Positions 1 to 6,167 of a stretch of DNA of 6,959 nt are shown one piece after another (the stretch's first letter is position 1; every line of letters starts with the position of its first letter). The position numbers and the translations under genes were made by a program. The notes below the pieces were generated by a model that made no database searches, was not told where the DNA came from, and saw only the letters and a list, made by a program, of their open reading frames with translations. The DNA comes from Anaerolineales bacterium (GTDB taxonomy: Bacteria > Chloroflexota > Anaerolineae > Anaerolineales > Villigracilaceae): the NCBI GenBank assembly GCA_015489255.1, contig WGAD01000103.1, positions 1-6,959 of the forward strand. The letters are read 5' to 3'.

Positions 1-842
1 AGCAGCGCCGGGGGCAGGTGCTCATCGCCACCCAGGTGGTCGAACAGTCTCTGGACCTCGACTTCGACCGCATGATCTCCGATCTCGCCCCCATCGATCT
101 GCTGATCCAGCGCGCCGGCAGGCTGCATCGTCACCAGCGGGGAGAGCGGGGAACGCCGGTACTTGATGTTTTCGCGCCCGAACCCACAGATGAACCCGAA
201 GCAGACTGGTACAAGGCCCTGTTTCCGAAAGCGCATTACGTCTATCCCGATACCCTGGTGCTGTGGCGCACGGCCAGGCTGTTGGCCGGAAAGGGCGGCT
301 GGAAAATGCCCGACGACGCCCGCGACCTGCTGGAGCCTGTCTATGACGACGAAGGCCCGATCCCGGCGCGGCTGATGGATGCCAAGATCGAGGTTGATGG
401 CGAGACCCATGCGAAACGCGATGCCGGCCGCTTCGTCAGCCTTAGCCTGAATGCGGGCTACCGGCACAACCAGTACTGGGATGAGGAAGCCCGTATTGCC
501 ACCCGCCTTGGCCAAGAAAGCCAGACCATCTACCTCGCCCGCTGGCAGGATGGACAGCTCACGCCCTGGGCCCGCGAAGATCGTTATTCGTGGGATCTGT
601 CCAGCCTGCGCGTCAGTGCCAGGCAGTTGCGGCGACTGGCTCCGCCGGATGATCCCGCGTTGCAACAGGCGCTGGAGCAGCTGCGGGAAAACGAAAAGCT
701 GTTTGATGAAAACAGCCTGATCGTGCCGCTGGTTCCCCAAGGAGAAGGTTGGCTGGCTATGGGAAAAGATCAAAAAGGAAAGAATATTTTTATCCACTAC
801 GCACCTATAACCGGGCTGGAGTTAGACCATGACGAATCCTGA
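1..842 (+). CDS. cas3: CRISPR-associated helicase/nuclease Cas3, C-terminal part (type I-E), 5' end outside window
   Basis: This is the 3' end of cas3; the reading frame is open from base 3 and gives 279 residues, about a third of a normal Cas3 of roughly 900. Cas3 is the nuclease-helicase recruited by Cascade to an R-loop, where it nicks and then unwinds and degrades the displaced strand. Directly visible are helicase motif V (ATQVVEQSLDLDFD, about bases 27-68) and motif VI (QRAGRLHRH, about bases 108-134) of superfamily 2, followed by the accessory C-terminal domain. The N-terminal HD nuclease and the Walker motifs lie upstream of the window. The GTG at base 18 is an internal Val codon, not the start, because the frame stays open and Cas3-like before it. 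The stop codon overlaps casA by 14 nt, so cas3 is probably co-transcribed and translationally coupled with Cascade genes. Identification is firm. Confidence 0.96.
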   Translation, partial: QRRGQVLIATQVVEQSLDLDFDRMISDLAPIDLLIQRAGRLHRHQRGERGTPVLDVFAPEPTDEPEADWYKALFPKAHYVYPDTLVLWRTARLLAGKGGWKMPDDARDLLEPVYDDEGPIPARLMDAKIEVDGETHAKRDAGRFVSLSLNAGYRHNQYWDEEARIATRLGQESQTIYLARWQDGQLTPWAREDRYSWDLSSLRVSARQLRRLAPPDDPALQQALEQLRENEKLFDENSLIVPLVPQGEGWLAMGKDQKGKNIFIHYAPITGLELDHDES

Positions 843-2439
843 TTCCCACAACCTGCTTACCGATCGCTGGTTGACGGTACGATTGGACAACGGTGATACA
901 GAAAAGATCGCCCCGCAAGAAATCGGCCGTGAAGAGATTCTCGATATCGACGCCCCCCGCGCCGATTTTCGCGGCGCCCTCTATCAGTTGCTGATCGGTC
1001 TGCTGCAAACCGCGTTTGCGCCCAAAGATCGAAAGCATTGGCAACACTACTGGAAGGAACCGCCGGCGCCGGAAATGCTTGCCGCTGCATTCGAGCCGTA
1101 TAGCACGGCATTCGTTATCAATGCGCCGGTTGGGGAGCCGGCATTTATGCAAGACCTGGAGCTAACGCTAGATGAAGTCATACAGATCGAGGAATTACTT
1201 TTTGGCTCTCCAGGGAAGAATACGAGGGATTTGAACATAGACCACTTCATCAAGCGCAGCAGTATTACCACAGTTAGTGCTCATTGGGCTGCAATTCTCT
1301 TGTACTCCCATCAAATCAACACTGCGGGAAGCGGCCCAGGGCATCGAGTAACACTACGCGGTGGCGGACCATTGACCACTTTGGTACTGCCCCCCGAGTC
1401 GGCTTCACCCTGCTCATTGTGGCAAAGGCTATGGCTCAATATCCTGCCTCGTGACCGTTTCTTCCAAATTCATGGCAACCATGAATTGAAGGAGCTTGCA
1501 GACATTTTTCCCTGGATGGCGCCGACCCGTACCAGTGAAAAGAACCAGAAGACCCTGCCTAGCGATGTAAACCCGCTTCAGATGTACTGGCCCATGCCGG
1601 CACGGATTCGTGTCGTCTGGGAGTCATCCGGGGAAGATGTGATTTGCGATATTTCCGGGATTGCAACGCGACATTTCGCTTGCCATGTCGCGCGGAAAAA
1701 CAAGGGCGTCAACTATTCTGGTCCTTGGGTGCATCCTCTCACACCATATCAGTACAAAAAGCCCGATGAGCCGATCTCATTAAAAGGCCGCGAAGCAGGC
1801 GCTGGTTACAAGAACTGGCTGGCGCTGGTATTGGGCAACAAAAACGACCACACAGAACCAGCTACCGTGGTCAGACAAGCGATGGACCGGCTTCGTAGTG
1901 TGGGCATGGCTGATGAAGAAGCACGAATCTGGGGATTCGGCTACGACCTAGATAGCGCCAAGGCAAAATGCTGGTATGAATCGGAAATGCCGGTTCTACC
2001 GATTTCCGGTGAGCAGGCCGACGAGCTAGCCTATCGAGTAGAAACGGTGTTGAAAGCAACGAACGCCACCCTAGATATCTTGAAAAAATCACTGAAAGTC
2101 GCTTTGTTCCGGGATACGAAAAACGATAGCAACGCAAAACAGTTTTTGAGCAAGACACCTGATATCGACGCCAACTTCTGGTCCGCCACTGAACCTCCTT
2201 TTTACCGCTTGTTGCAACAACTGGTTGAACAGCTCAATGACGAAGACGCCATCGACAACCTGTTGAATCAATGGGCGAATACTTTAAGAGACGAAGCCCG
2301 GAAACTGTTCGATCAATACGCCCTGTCCAGCCTGAACGAAGATGGCGACCTCAAACGGGTGGTCAAGGCGCGCGACGGCAAGGGCGGACTCAATCACCAC
2401 CTCAATGGCAGCCGCGCGCTGAATAACCTGGCGGCCTGA
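829..2439 (+). CDS. casA: Cascade large subunit CasA (Cse1/Cas8e)
   Basis: Large subunit of the type I-E Cascade complex, one copy per complex; in the family it recognises the PAM, helps open the target duplex and docks Cas3. It has 536 residues, slightly longer than E. coli CasA (about 500). Family marks include an N-terminal NLLTDRW motif, LRGGGPLTTL at residues 176-185, NYSGPWVHPLTPY at about 295-307, and ARIWGFGYDLDSAKAKCWYE from about 365, followed by a helical C-terminal region that should be the four-helix bundle. The start is set by GGAG at 818-821, 7 nt before the ATG, and by the N-terminal motif; it lies inside the end of cas3. The Cys cluster I recall in E. coli CasA (GKCSCCG) is not matched here (TRHFACHV), so this belongs to a different Cse1 subgroup. 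By hand count bases 1141-2340 are about 51% GC against about 62% in casB, and the core uses more CTA, TTA and AGA codons. Confidence 0.96.
   Translation: MTNPDSHNLLTDRWLTVRLDNGDTEKIAPQEIGREEILDIDAPRADFRGALYQLLIGLLQTAFAPKDRKHWQHYWKEPPAPEMLAAAFEPYSTAFVINAPVGEPAFMQDLELTLDEVIQIEELLFGSPGKNTRDLNIDHFIKRSSITTVSAHWAAILLYSHQINTAGSGPGHRVTLRGGGPLTTLVLPPESASPCSLWQRLWLNILPRDRFFQIHGNHELKELADIFPWMAPTRTSEKNQKTLPSDVNPLQMYWPMPARIRVVWESSGEDVICDISGIATRHFACHVARKNKGVNYSGPWVHPLTPYQYKKPDEPISLKGREAGAGYKNWLALVLGNKNDHTEPATVVRQAMDRLRSVGMADEEARIWGFGYDLDSAKAKCWYESEMPVLPISGEQADELAYRVETVLKATNATLDILKKSLKVALFRDTKNDSNAKQFLSKTPDIDANFWSATEPPFYRLLQQLVEQLNDEDAIDNLLNQWANTLRDEARKLFDQYALSSLNEDGDLKRVVKARDGKGGLNHHLNGSRALNNLAA
1467..1487. 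repeat. Perfect inverted repeat inside casA (9-bp arms, 3-nt loop)
   Basis: Bases 1467-1475 (AATTCATGG) are the exact reverse complement of 1479-1487 (CCATGAATT), separated by CAA. The element lies in frame in casA and encodes the residues around IHGNHEL. The mRNA could fold into a tight 9-bp hairpin; as DNA it resembles a two-fold symmetric binding site. There is no T-run after it, so it is not a typical terminator. By rough estimate, a repeat of this size is expected by chance in only a minority of windows this long. Function is unknown. Confidence 0.5.
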
Positions 2440-2451
2440 CTGGAGTAGCTT

Positions 2452-2994
2452 ATGCGTTTATTTATCCTGAAAGACGAAGAGCAGCAGGCCATTCGCGAAT
2501 GGCACAGCAAACTGCATGACGAAAATCACCGTGGCGACCGCGCCCGCCTGCGCCGCTGCGACACGCTCGATGCCGTGATGCTGGAACCGGCCTATTTTCG
2601 ATTGTGCCAGAAAACCGGGGGTGACGCCGAAGGGCTGGCGCTGATTGCCGGCCTGTTGGCTTGGGTGGAAAACCCCAGCGACCAGCCCACCGCCGTGCTG
2701 TTGGGACGCCCCAAACCCGGCGGCGATACGCCGCTATTCAGCGAACTGCGTTTTCAGCGCCTGCTGGCGTCGGACAGCGCGGACGATTTTTATCAGTCCA
2801 TGCGCCGCGCCATCATCCAACTGGGCAAGACGGCAGACTCCATACAGCTTGCCGATGAAATCCTGCATTGGCACGCCCAGCAGCGCTGGCCCGACAGCTA
2901 CCAAGGCATCCGCCAATGGCAGTACCGCATGGCGCGTGGCTATTACGAACCTCAAAGCCTGGTAAATGCCAAGTCGATCTCAAAAGGAGCTTAA
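2452..2994 (+). CDS. casB: Cascade small subunit CasB (Cse2/Cas11)
   Basis: Small helical subunit of Cascade, present as a dimer along the belly of the complex, where it stabilises the crRNA-target hybrid and the displaced strand. It has 180 residues, a little longer than E. coli CasB (160), and is rich in Arg and predicted helix, without membrane or signal segments. The RARLRRCDTLDAVMLEPAYF stretch near residues 27-46 fits the Cse2 family, whose members share a basic N-terminal part of this type. The start is supported by GGAG at 2442-2445, 6 nt before the ATG, and by a 12-nt gap to casA. Sequence conservation in Cse2 is low, so the call rests on these marks together with its fixed place between casA and casC, which leaves little doubt. 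Confidence 0.93.
   Translation: MRLFILKDEEQQAIREWHSKLHDENHRGDRARLRRCDTLDAVMLEPAYFRLCQKTGGDAEGLALIAGLLAWVENPSDQPTAVLLGRPKPGGDTPLFSELRFQRLLASDSADDFYQSMRRAIIQLGKTADSIQLADEILHWHAQQRWPDSYQGIRQWQYRMARGYYEPQSLVNAKSISKGA
2488..2503. repeat. Perfect 16-bp palindrome near the 5' end of casB
   Basis: GCCATTCGCGAATGGC at these positions equals its own reverse complement with no spacer. It begins 36 nt after the casB start codon, encoding the residues AIREWH and neighbours. It could be a dimeric-protein binding site or simply reflect chance; by rough estimate about one 16-bp perfect palindrome is expected per 65 kb of random sequence. No function can be assigned from sequence. Confidence 0.45.
2984..2989 (+). 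promoter_or_regulatory. Ribosome binding site of casC
   Basis: AAGGAG lies 8 nt before the casC ATG and within the last codons of casB. It is one of the better Shine-Dalgarno matches in the operon, which suits the need for about six Cas7 copies per Cascade (that link is inference). Confidence 0.75.
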
Positions 2995-2997
2995 ATC

Positions 2998-4038
2998 ATG
3001 ACACAATTCATCCAACTACATCTGCTCACGGCCTATCCACCTTCCAATCTCAACCGGGACGACCTTGGACGACCGAAAACCGCCATCGTCGGCGGCACGG
3101 AACGGTTGCGGATTTCTTCGCAAAGCCTTAAACGGGCTTGGCGAACCTCCGAACACTTCGAAAAAGCCCTGAGCGAGTTCAAGGGCACGCGCACCAAGCG
3201 GCTGGGCGCGGAAGTGAACAAAAAGCTGGTCGATGCCGGCGTCAAGGAAAAGGATGCGGAAAAATGGGCCTCTGCGATCGCCGCCGTTTTCGGGAAAGTG
3301 AAAAAGGAAAACCCGCTCGAAATCGAACAGCTCGCCCATGTCTCTCCCGAAGAATGGGAGGCCGTCATGACCTTGGCTGATACCCTGGCAAAGGAAAATC
3401 GGGAACCCGAAAAGGAAGAACTGGCGCTGCTTCGTGATAAACCGAAAGCCGTGGATATCGCCCTCTTTGGCCGCATGCTGGCTTCCAGCCCGGCATTCAA
3501 CGTCGAGGCTGCCGCGCAGGTGGCGCACGCCATTACCGTCAATCAGGTGAAAATCGAGGATGATTTCTTCACTGCCGTGGATGATCTGAATACCCACGAG
3601 GAAGACGCCGGCGCGGGACACATGGGCGACGCCGGCTTCAGCTCCGGCGTGTTTTATCAATACATCTGCATCGATCGCAACCGGCTGGTGGAGAACCTGC
3701 AAGGGGATGAAGATCTGGCGAACAAGGCCATTGCCGCGCTCACCGAGGCGGCGGCCAAGGTCGCCCCCACGGGCAAGCAAAACAGCTTCGCCTCCCGTGC
3801 CTATACCTCCTACCTGTTGGCCGAGAAGGGCAGCCAGCAGCCGCGCACTCTATCGGTCGCCTTTCTGAAACCCGTTCGCGGCAGCGATCTGATGACGGAC
3901 GCCATTGCGGCCTTGGAAAAGCAGCGCGACAACTTCGACCGCATGTATGGCGACTGTGCCGACGAACGGCGCGCGATGAACGCCTATGCCGGCGAGGGCG
4001 ATACCCTGAAAGACATCATCGACTTTGTGGCGGGCTGA
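2998..4038 (+). CDS. casC: Cascade backbone subunit CasC (Cas7e/Cse4)
   Basis: RAMP-fold backbone protein; six copies polymerise along the crRNA spacer in type I-E Cascade. The protein has 346 residues (E. coli CasC about 363). Clear family signatures are FIQLHLLTAYPPSNLNRDD at residues 4-22, the RLRISSQSLKRAWR segment at 36-49, the central AHAITVNQVKIEDDFFTAVDDL ending at residue 197, and GFSSGVFYQY at 213-222. The middle region (about residues 50-150) is rich in Lys and Glu and most variable in the family, probably the helical insertion or thumb part. The start is fixed by the conserved N-terminus and by the AAGGAG upstream; the gap to casB is 3 nt and the gap to casD 3 nt. No missing motif is seen. 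The call is secure. Confidence 0.97.
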   Translation: MTQFIQLHLLTAYPPSNLNRDDLGRPKTAIVGGTERLRISSQSLKRAWRTSEHFEKALSEFKGTRTKRLGAEVNKKLVDAGVKEKDAEKWASAIAAVFGKVKKENPLEIEQLAHVSPEEWEAVMTLADTLAKENREPEKEELALLRDKPKAVDIALFGRMLASSPAFNVEAAAQVAHAITVNQVKIEDDFFTAVDDLNTHEEDAGAGHMGDAGFSSGVFYQYICIDRNRLVENLQGDEDLANKAIAALTEAAAKVAPTGKQNSFASRAYTSYLLAEKGSQQPRTLSVAFLKPVRGSDLMTDAIAALEKQRDNFDRMYGDCADERRAMNAYAGEGDTLKDIIDFVAG

Positions 4039-4041
4039 GTC

Positions 4042-4746
4042 ATGGACGACTATCTGGTTTTCCAACTTTATGCGCCGCTGGCCGCCTGGGGCGGGCAGAC
4101 CGTGGGGCAGGAGCGCCCCAGCGAGGACCATCCCAGCCGTTCGGCCCTGCTGGGCCTGCTGGCCGCCGCCTTGGGCATCCGCCGCGGCGAAGAAGAAAAA
4201 CACCGCGCCTTGCGCGATGCCTGCCGCTTCGGCATCAAGCTGCTCGCGCCCGGCTTGGCATTGCGGGATTTCCACACCATCCAGGTGCCGCCATCGGCCA
4301 AAAAGCAACAGCACTTGCAGACGCGGCGCGACGAGCTGCGCGAGCCCAAGGTGAGCACCATGCTCTCGTTCCGTAGCTATCGGCAAGATGCGTTAAGCGT
4401 GGTTGCGGTTATCAGCCAGGGTGAACCCTATGGCCCAAAGCAACTGCAGGAAGCTTTGCTGAAGCCGTTTTTTCCCCTCTATCTGGGACGCAAGGCTTGT
4501 CCGCCCGCGCTACCCCTCAACCCGGAGCTGATCCCCGCGCCTGATCTCAAAACCGCGCTGGATCGTTATTGCATTGCGCCTTGGATAGTGAAACTGTGCG
4601 AAAAATCCCCTCGTTATTACTGGGAACAAGGGGTGAGAGCCGGCATGAATCACAACTTTCAGACACCGCGTTACGACCAGCCCCTGAGCCGCCAGCGCTG
4701 GCAATTCTCGCCGCGCGATGAATTCGTCCGCCTGGGAGGTGACTGA
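4042..4746 (+). CDS. casD: Cascade subunit CasD (Cas5e)
   Basis: RAMP-fold subunit that caps the 5' handle of the crRNA in Cascade, one copy per complex. It has 234 residues (E. coli CasD about 224). The N-terminus LVFQLYAPLAAWGG (residues 5-18) and the RPSEDHPSRSALLGLLAAAL segment (25-44) are typical of Cas5e; further on, the segment around SFRSYRQDA matches the conserved Tyr/Asp-Ala strand of the family. The start follows the casC stop by GTC only and has no good Shine-Dalgarno, so translation is probably coupled to casC. The TGA stop shares its last base with the casE ATG. In type I-E, Cas5e is regarded as non-catalytic; pre-crRNA cleavage is done by Cas6e. Nothing looks truncated. Confidence 0.96.
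   Translation: MDDYLVFQLYAPLAAWGGQTVGQERPSEDHPSRSALLGLLAAALGIRRGEEEKHRALRDACRFGIKLLAPGLALRDFHTIQVPPSAKKQQHLQTRRDELREPKVSTMLSFRSYRQDALSVVAVISQGEPYGPKQLQEALLKPFFPLYLGRKACPPALPLNPELIPAPDLKTALDRYCIAPWIVKLCEKSPRYYWEQGVRAGMNHNFQTPRYDQPLSRQRWQFSPRDEFVRLGGD
4735..4742 (+). promoter_or_regulatory. Strong ribosome binding site of casE
   Basis: GGAGGTGA matches the anti-Shine-Dalgarno end of 16S rRNA over eight bases and sits just before the TGATG stop-start overlap of casD and casE. It supports the ATG at 4746 as the casE start and suggests efficient translation of Cas6e. Confidence 0.8.
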
Positions 4747-5429
4747 TGTATCTGAGCCGAATCCGCTTTACCCGACAAGGCATCCGCAACCAGTGCCGGC
4801 GAGGCGTTACTGCCGACCTGTTCCGCGAACACCAGATGATCTGGAACCTGTTCGACAACGCACCCGATCAGCAGCGCGACTTTCTCTACCGGCGCGAAGA
4901 CCGTCCCGGTGAGCCGCCGTTCTACTACCTGTTATCGGCGCGCCGCCCTCTGGATGGAAACGACAACCTGAGCGTCGAAACCAAACCCTTCGAGCCGCGC
5001 CTGCGGGCGGGTGATCGCTTGCAGTTCCAACTTCGTGTCAATGCCGTGGTGACCCGCAAGGCGGACGATCACAGCAAGCGGCGCATCCGCCGCGACATCA
5101 TCGAAGCGGCCATCGATGAATACCGCAAAACCGATCCGAACGGAGAAACCTGGCCGCCACCTTCCGTCATCCATCACGACGTCGCCAATAAATGGCTGGA
5201 AGGACAGGGCAATAAACACGGCTTTCAACCGGGCGACTGTCTGGTTTCCAATCACCAGTTTCACAAGGTGAGGAAACCCGGAGACGCCAACAAACGTCAA
5301 TTCACCAGCCTGGATATTCAGGGAAGCCTGATCGTGACCGAGCCCAAGGCCTATCTGGCGGCGTTGAGGCGAGGCTTTGGCCGCTCCAAAGCCTTCGGCT
5401 GCGGCCTGATGCTGGTTCGCAGGCCCTGA
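4746..5429 (+). CDS. casE: CRISPR RNA endoribonuclease CasE (Cas6e/Cse3)
   Basis: Metal-independent RNase that cuts each CRISPR repeat 3' of its hairpin, leaving an 8-nt 5' handle, and stays bound to the 3' hairpin as a Cascade subunit. The protein has 227 residues (E. coli about 199). The start MYLSRIRF is that of the family. H29, in FREHQMIWNLF, aligns with the catalytic His20 of E. coli CasE (YQLHQGLWHLF). The Tyr found three residues before that His in the E. coli and Thermus proteins is Phe here (F26). The C-terminal Gly-rich RNA-binding loop GFGRSKAFGCGLML (residues 210-223) is intact. The casD stop overlaps the start by one base (TGATG). A clear gap of 44 nt follows, the first break in the operon. 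Confidence 0.96.
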   Translation: MYLSRIRFTRQGIRNQCRRGVTADLFREHQMIWNLFDNAPDQQRDFLYRREDRPGEPPFYYLLSARRPLDGNDNLSVETKPFEPRLRAGDRLQFQLRVNAVVTRKADDHSKRRIRRDIIEAAIDEYRKTDPNGETWPPPSVIHHDVANKWLEGQGNKHGFQPGDCLVSNHQFHKVRKPGDANKRQFTSLDIQGSLIVTEPKAYLAALRRGFGRSKAFGCGLMLVRRP

Positions 5430-5440
5430 ACGGAGTACAC

Positions 5441-5460
5441 TGTATGACAATCGTCATACA
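5441..5460. promoter_or_regulatory. Inverted repeat, probable operator of the antitoxin-toxin module
   Basis: TGTATGAC (5441-5448) and GTCATACA (5453-5460) are exact reverse complements around AATC. The element fills the short gap between casE and the antitoxin, 13 nt before its ATG. Ribbon-helix-helix antitoxins typically bind such two-fold sites to repress their own operon, so operator function is a good inference. There is no T-run, which argues against a terminator. A weak -10-like TACACT sits at 5436-5441, overlapping the left arm by one base; I see no convincing -35 box, so the promoter itself is uncertain. Confidence 0.65.
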
Positions 5461-5461
5461 T

Positions 5462-5466
5462 GAGGG
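5462..5466 (+). promoter_or_regulatory. Ribosome binding site of the antitoxin gene
   Basis: GAGGG lies 7 nt before the ATG at 5474, directly after the right arm of the inverted repeat. It supports that start; a regulator bound to the repeat or a hairpin in the RNA could influence access to it. Confidence 0.6.
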
Positions 5467-5473
5467 TTAATCA

Positions 5474-5740
5474 ATGACTGAGCTACGTATCAACGCCCGC
5501 CTTGATGAGCAGACAGCGGCAGACCTGGAGTTTCTCAAGGAAGCCACGCAGTCGAACAATACCGAGGTTCTTAAAAAAGCGATCCGCTTCTACGCGGACA
5601 GGCTGCGTAATGAAATCAGGCAAAGCAAGCGTGCCTTGATCGACAGCGGTTTTGTGGGCGGATTCGAAGGGCCGGAAGATCTTTCGACCAACTACAAGCA
5701 GTATATCGCCGAATATCTCAATGAGAAATATCCCGAATAA
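5474..5740 (+). CDS. Ribbon-helix-helix (CopG/VapB-like) antitoxin embedded in the cas operon
   Basis: A protein of 88 residues with the pattern of a ribbon-helix-helix DNA-binding antitoxin. A short beta strand (ELRINARLD, residues 3-11) is followed by helix A (about 12-25, QTAADLEFLKEAT) and helix B (about 28-45, NTEVLKKAIRFYADRLRN). The acidic, Gly-containing tail GFEGPEDLSTNYKQYIAEYL is likely the part that binds and blocks the toxin. In such systems the antitoxin dimer binds an operator and represses the pair; the inverted repeat just upstream fits. It overlaps the PIN toxin by 20 nt, the standard antitoxin-first order. GC in 5461-5760 is about 51% by hand count, lower than most neighbouring cas genes, which fits acquisition as a separate cassette. 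The exact antitoxin family name is not certain, so no symbol is given. Confidence 0.85.
   Translation: MTELRINARLDEQTAADLEFLKEATQSNNTEVLKKAIRFYADRLRNEIRQSKRALIDSGFVGGFEGPEDLSTNYKQYIAEYLNEKYPE
5713..5731 (+). promoter_or_regulatory. Possible weak hairpin around the toxin start codon
   Basis: ATATCTC (5713-5719) can pair with GAG at 5723-5725 and ATAT at 5728-5731, leaving AAU of the start region in the loop and a two-base bulge. No Shine-Dalgarno precedes the toxin ATG. The structure is AT-rich and weak; it would fit translation of the toxin only through ribosomes finishing the antitoxin, but this is inference. Confidence 0.3.
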
Positions 5741-6164
5741 CCGCCTCGTCATCGCCGACTCCGGTTATTGGGTGGCGCTGGGCAATCCGAAAGACCGCCA
5801 TCACCAGCGGGCGTTGCATCTGTTCAAAACGCTCGATGCCATGCCTATTACCACGTGGCCGGTGATTACGGAAGTCTGCTATCTGCTGCACACCCGAGTG
5901 AGCCACCGCGCGCAACTGGTTTTCATGCAGTCGCTTACCAATGGCGCCAGTCGCCTGTTTCATCTCGACAGTACACACTTCGACCAGATGGAACACCTGA
6001 TGTACCGCTACCGCAACTTGCCCATGGATCTGGCCGATGCCTCGCTGGTGATTCTGGCCGAGACGCTGGGCCACGGCCGCATCCTGTCCACCGATCAGCG
6101 CGATTTCGAGTCGTATCGCTGGAAGAGCCGCGAGCCCTTTGACAACCTGCTGCTGCCTGATTGA
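5721..6164 (+). CDS. PIN-domain toxin (VapC-like ribonuclease) embedded in the cas operon
   Basis: A protein of 147 residues with the acidic residues of a PIN ribonuclease: D13 in VIADSGYWVAL, E51 in ITEVCYLL, D103 and D106 in MDLADASLVILAE, and D125 in ILSTDQRDF. In the family these bind Mg or Mn and cleave RNA, often tRNA or rRNA; the target here is unknown. All the expected acids are present, so the enzyme should be active. The frame is open further upstream (a possible ATG at 5652), but the start at 5721 puts the first PIN strand near the N-terminus as usual and gives a 20-nt overlap with the antitoxin, so it is preferred. The stop is 3 nt before the cas1 ATG, which makes the toxin part of the cas message. 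A role as a Cas accessory nuclease rather than a toxin cannot be excluded. Confidence 0.88.
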   Translation: MRNIPNNRLVIADSGYWVALGNPKDRHHQRALHLFKTLDAMPITTWPVITEVCYLLHTRVSHRAQLVFMQSLTNGASRLFHLDSTHFDQMEHLMYRYRNLPMDLADASLVILAETLGHGRILSTDQRDFESYRWKSREPFDNLLLPD

Positions 6165-6167
6165 GTC

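Noticed and set aside
3604..3637. Direct repeat GACGCCGGC twice in casC
   Set aside because: It is a short match that encodes the same Asp-Ala-Gly residues in a Gly/Ala/Asp-rich stretch; codon preference explains it.
3016..3780. Open frame of 254 codons on the minus strand opposite casC
   Set aside because: It lies wholly opposite casC, which has strong Cas7e motifs; no ribosome site or recognisable domain supports it.
3850..4386. Open frame of 178 codons on the minus strand across the casC-casD junction
   Set aside because: It spans two well supported + strand genes and has the composition of an antisense shadow.
5441..5460. Rho-independent terminator after casE
   Set aside because: The inverted repeat has an 8-bp stem but no following T-run, and it sits directly before the antitoxin ribosome site, so an operator is the better reading.
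5652..5720. Earlier start (ATG at 5652) for the PIN toxin
   Set aside because: It would add 23 residues encoded within the antitoxin gene that do not look like part of a PIN domain; the ATG at 5721 places the first catalytic Asp at the usual distance from the N-terminus.
5430..6167. Insertion by a transposon or IS element
   Set aside because: No transposase, terminal inverted repeats or target-site duplication are visible around the toxin-antitoxin pair.
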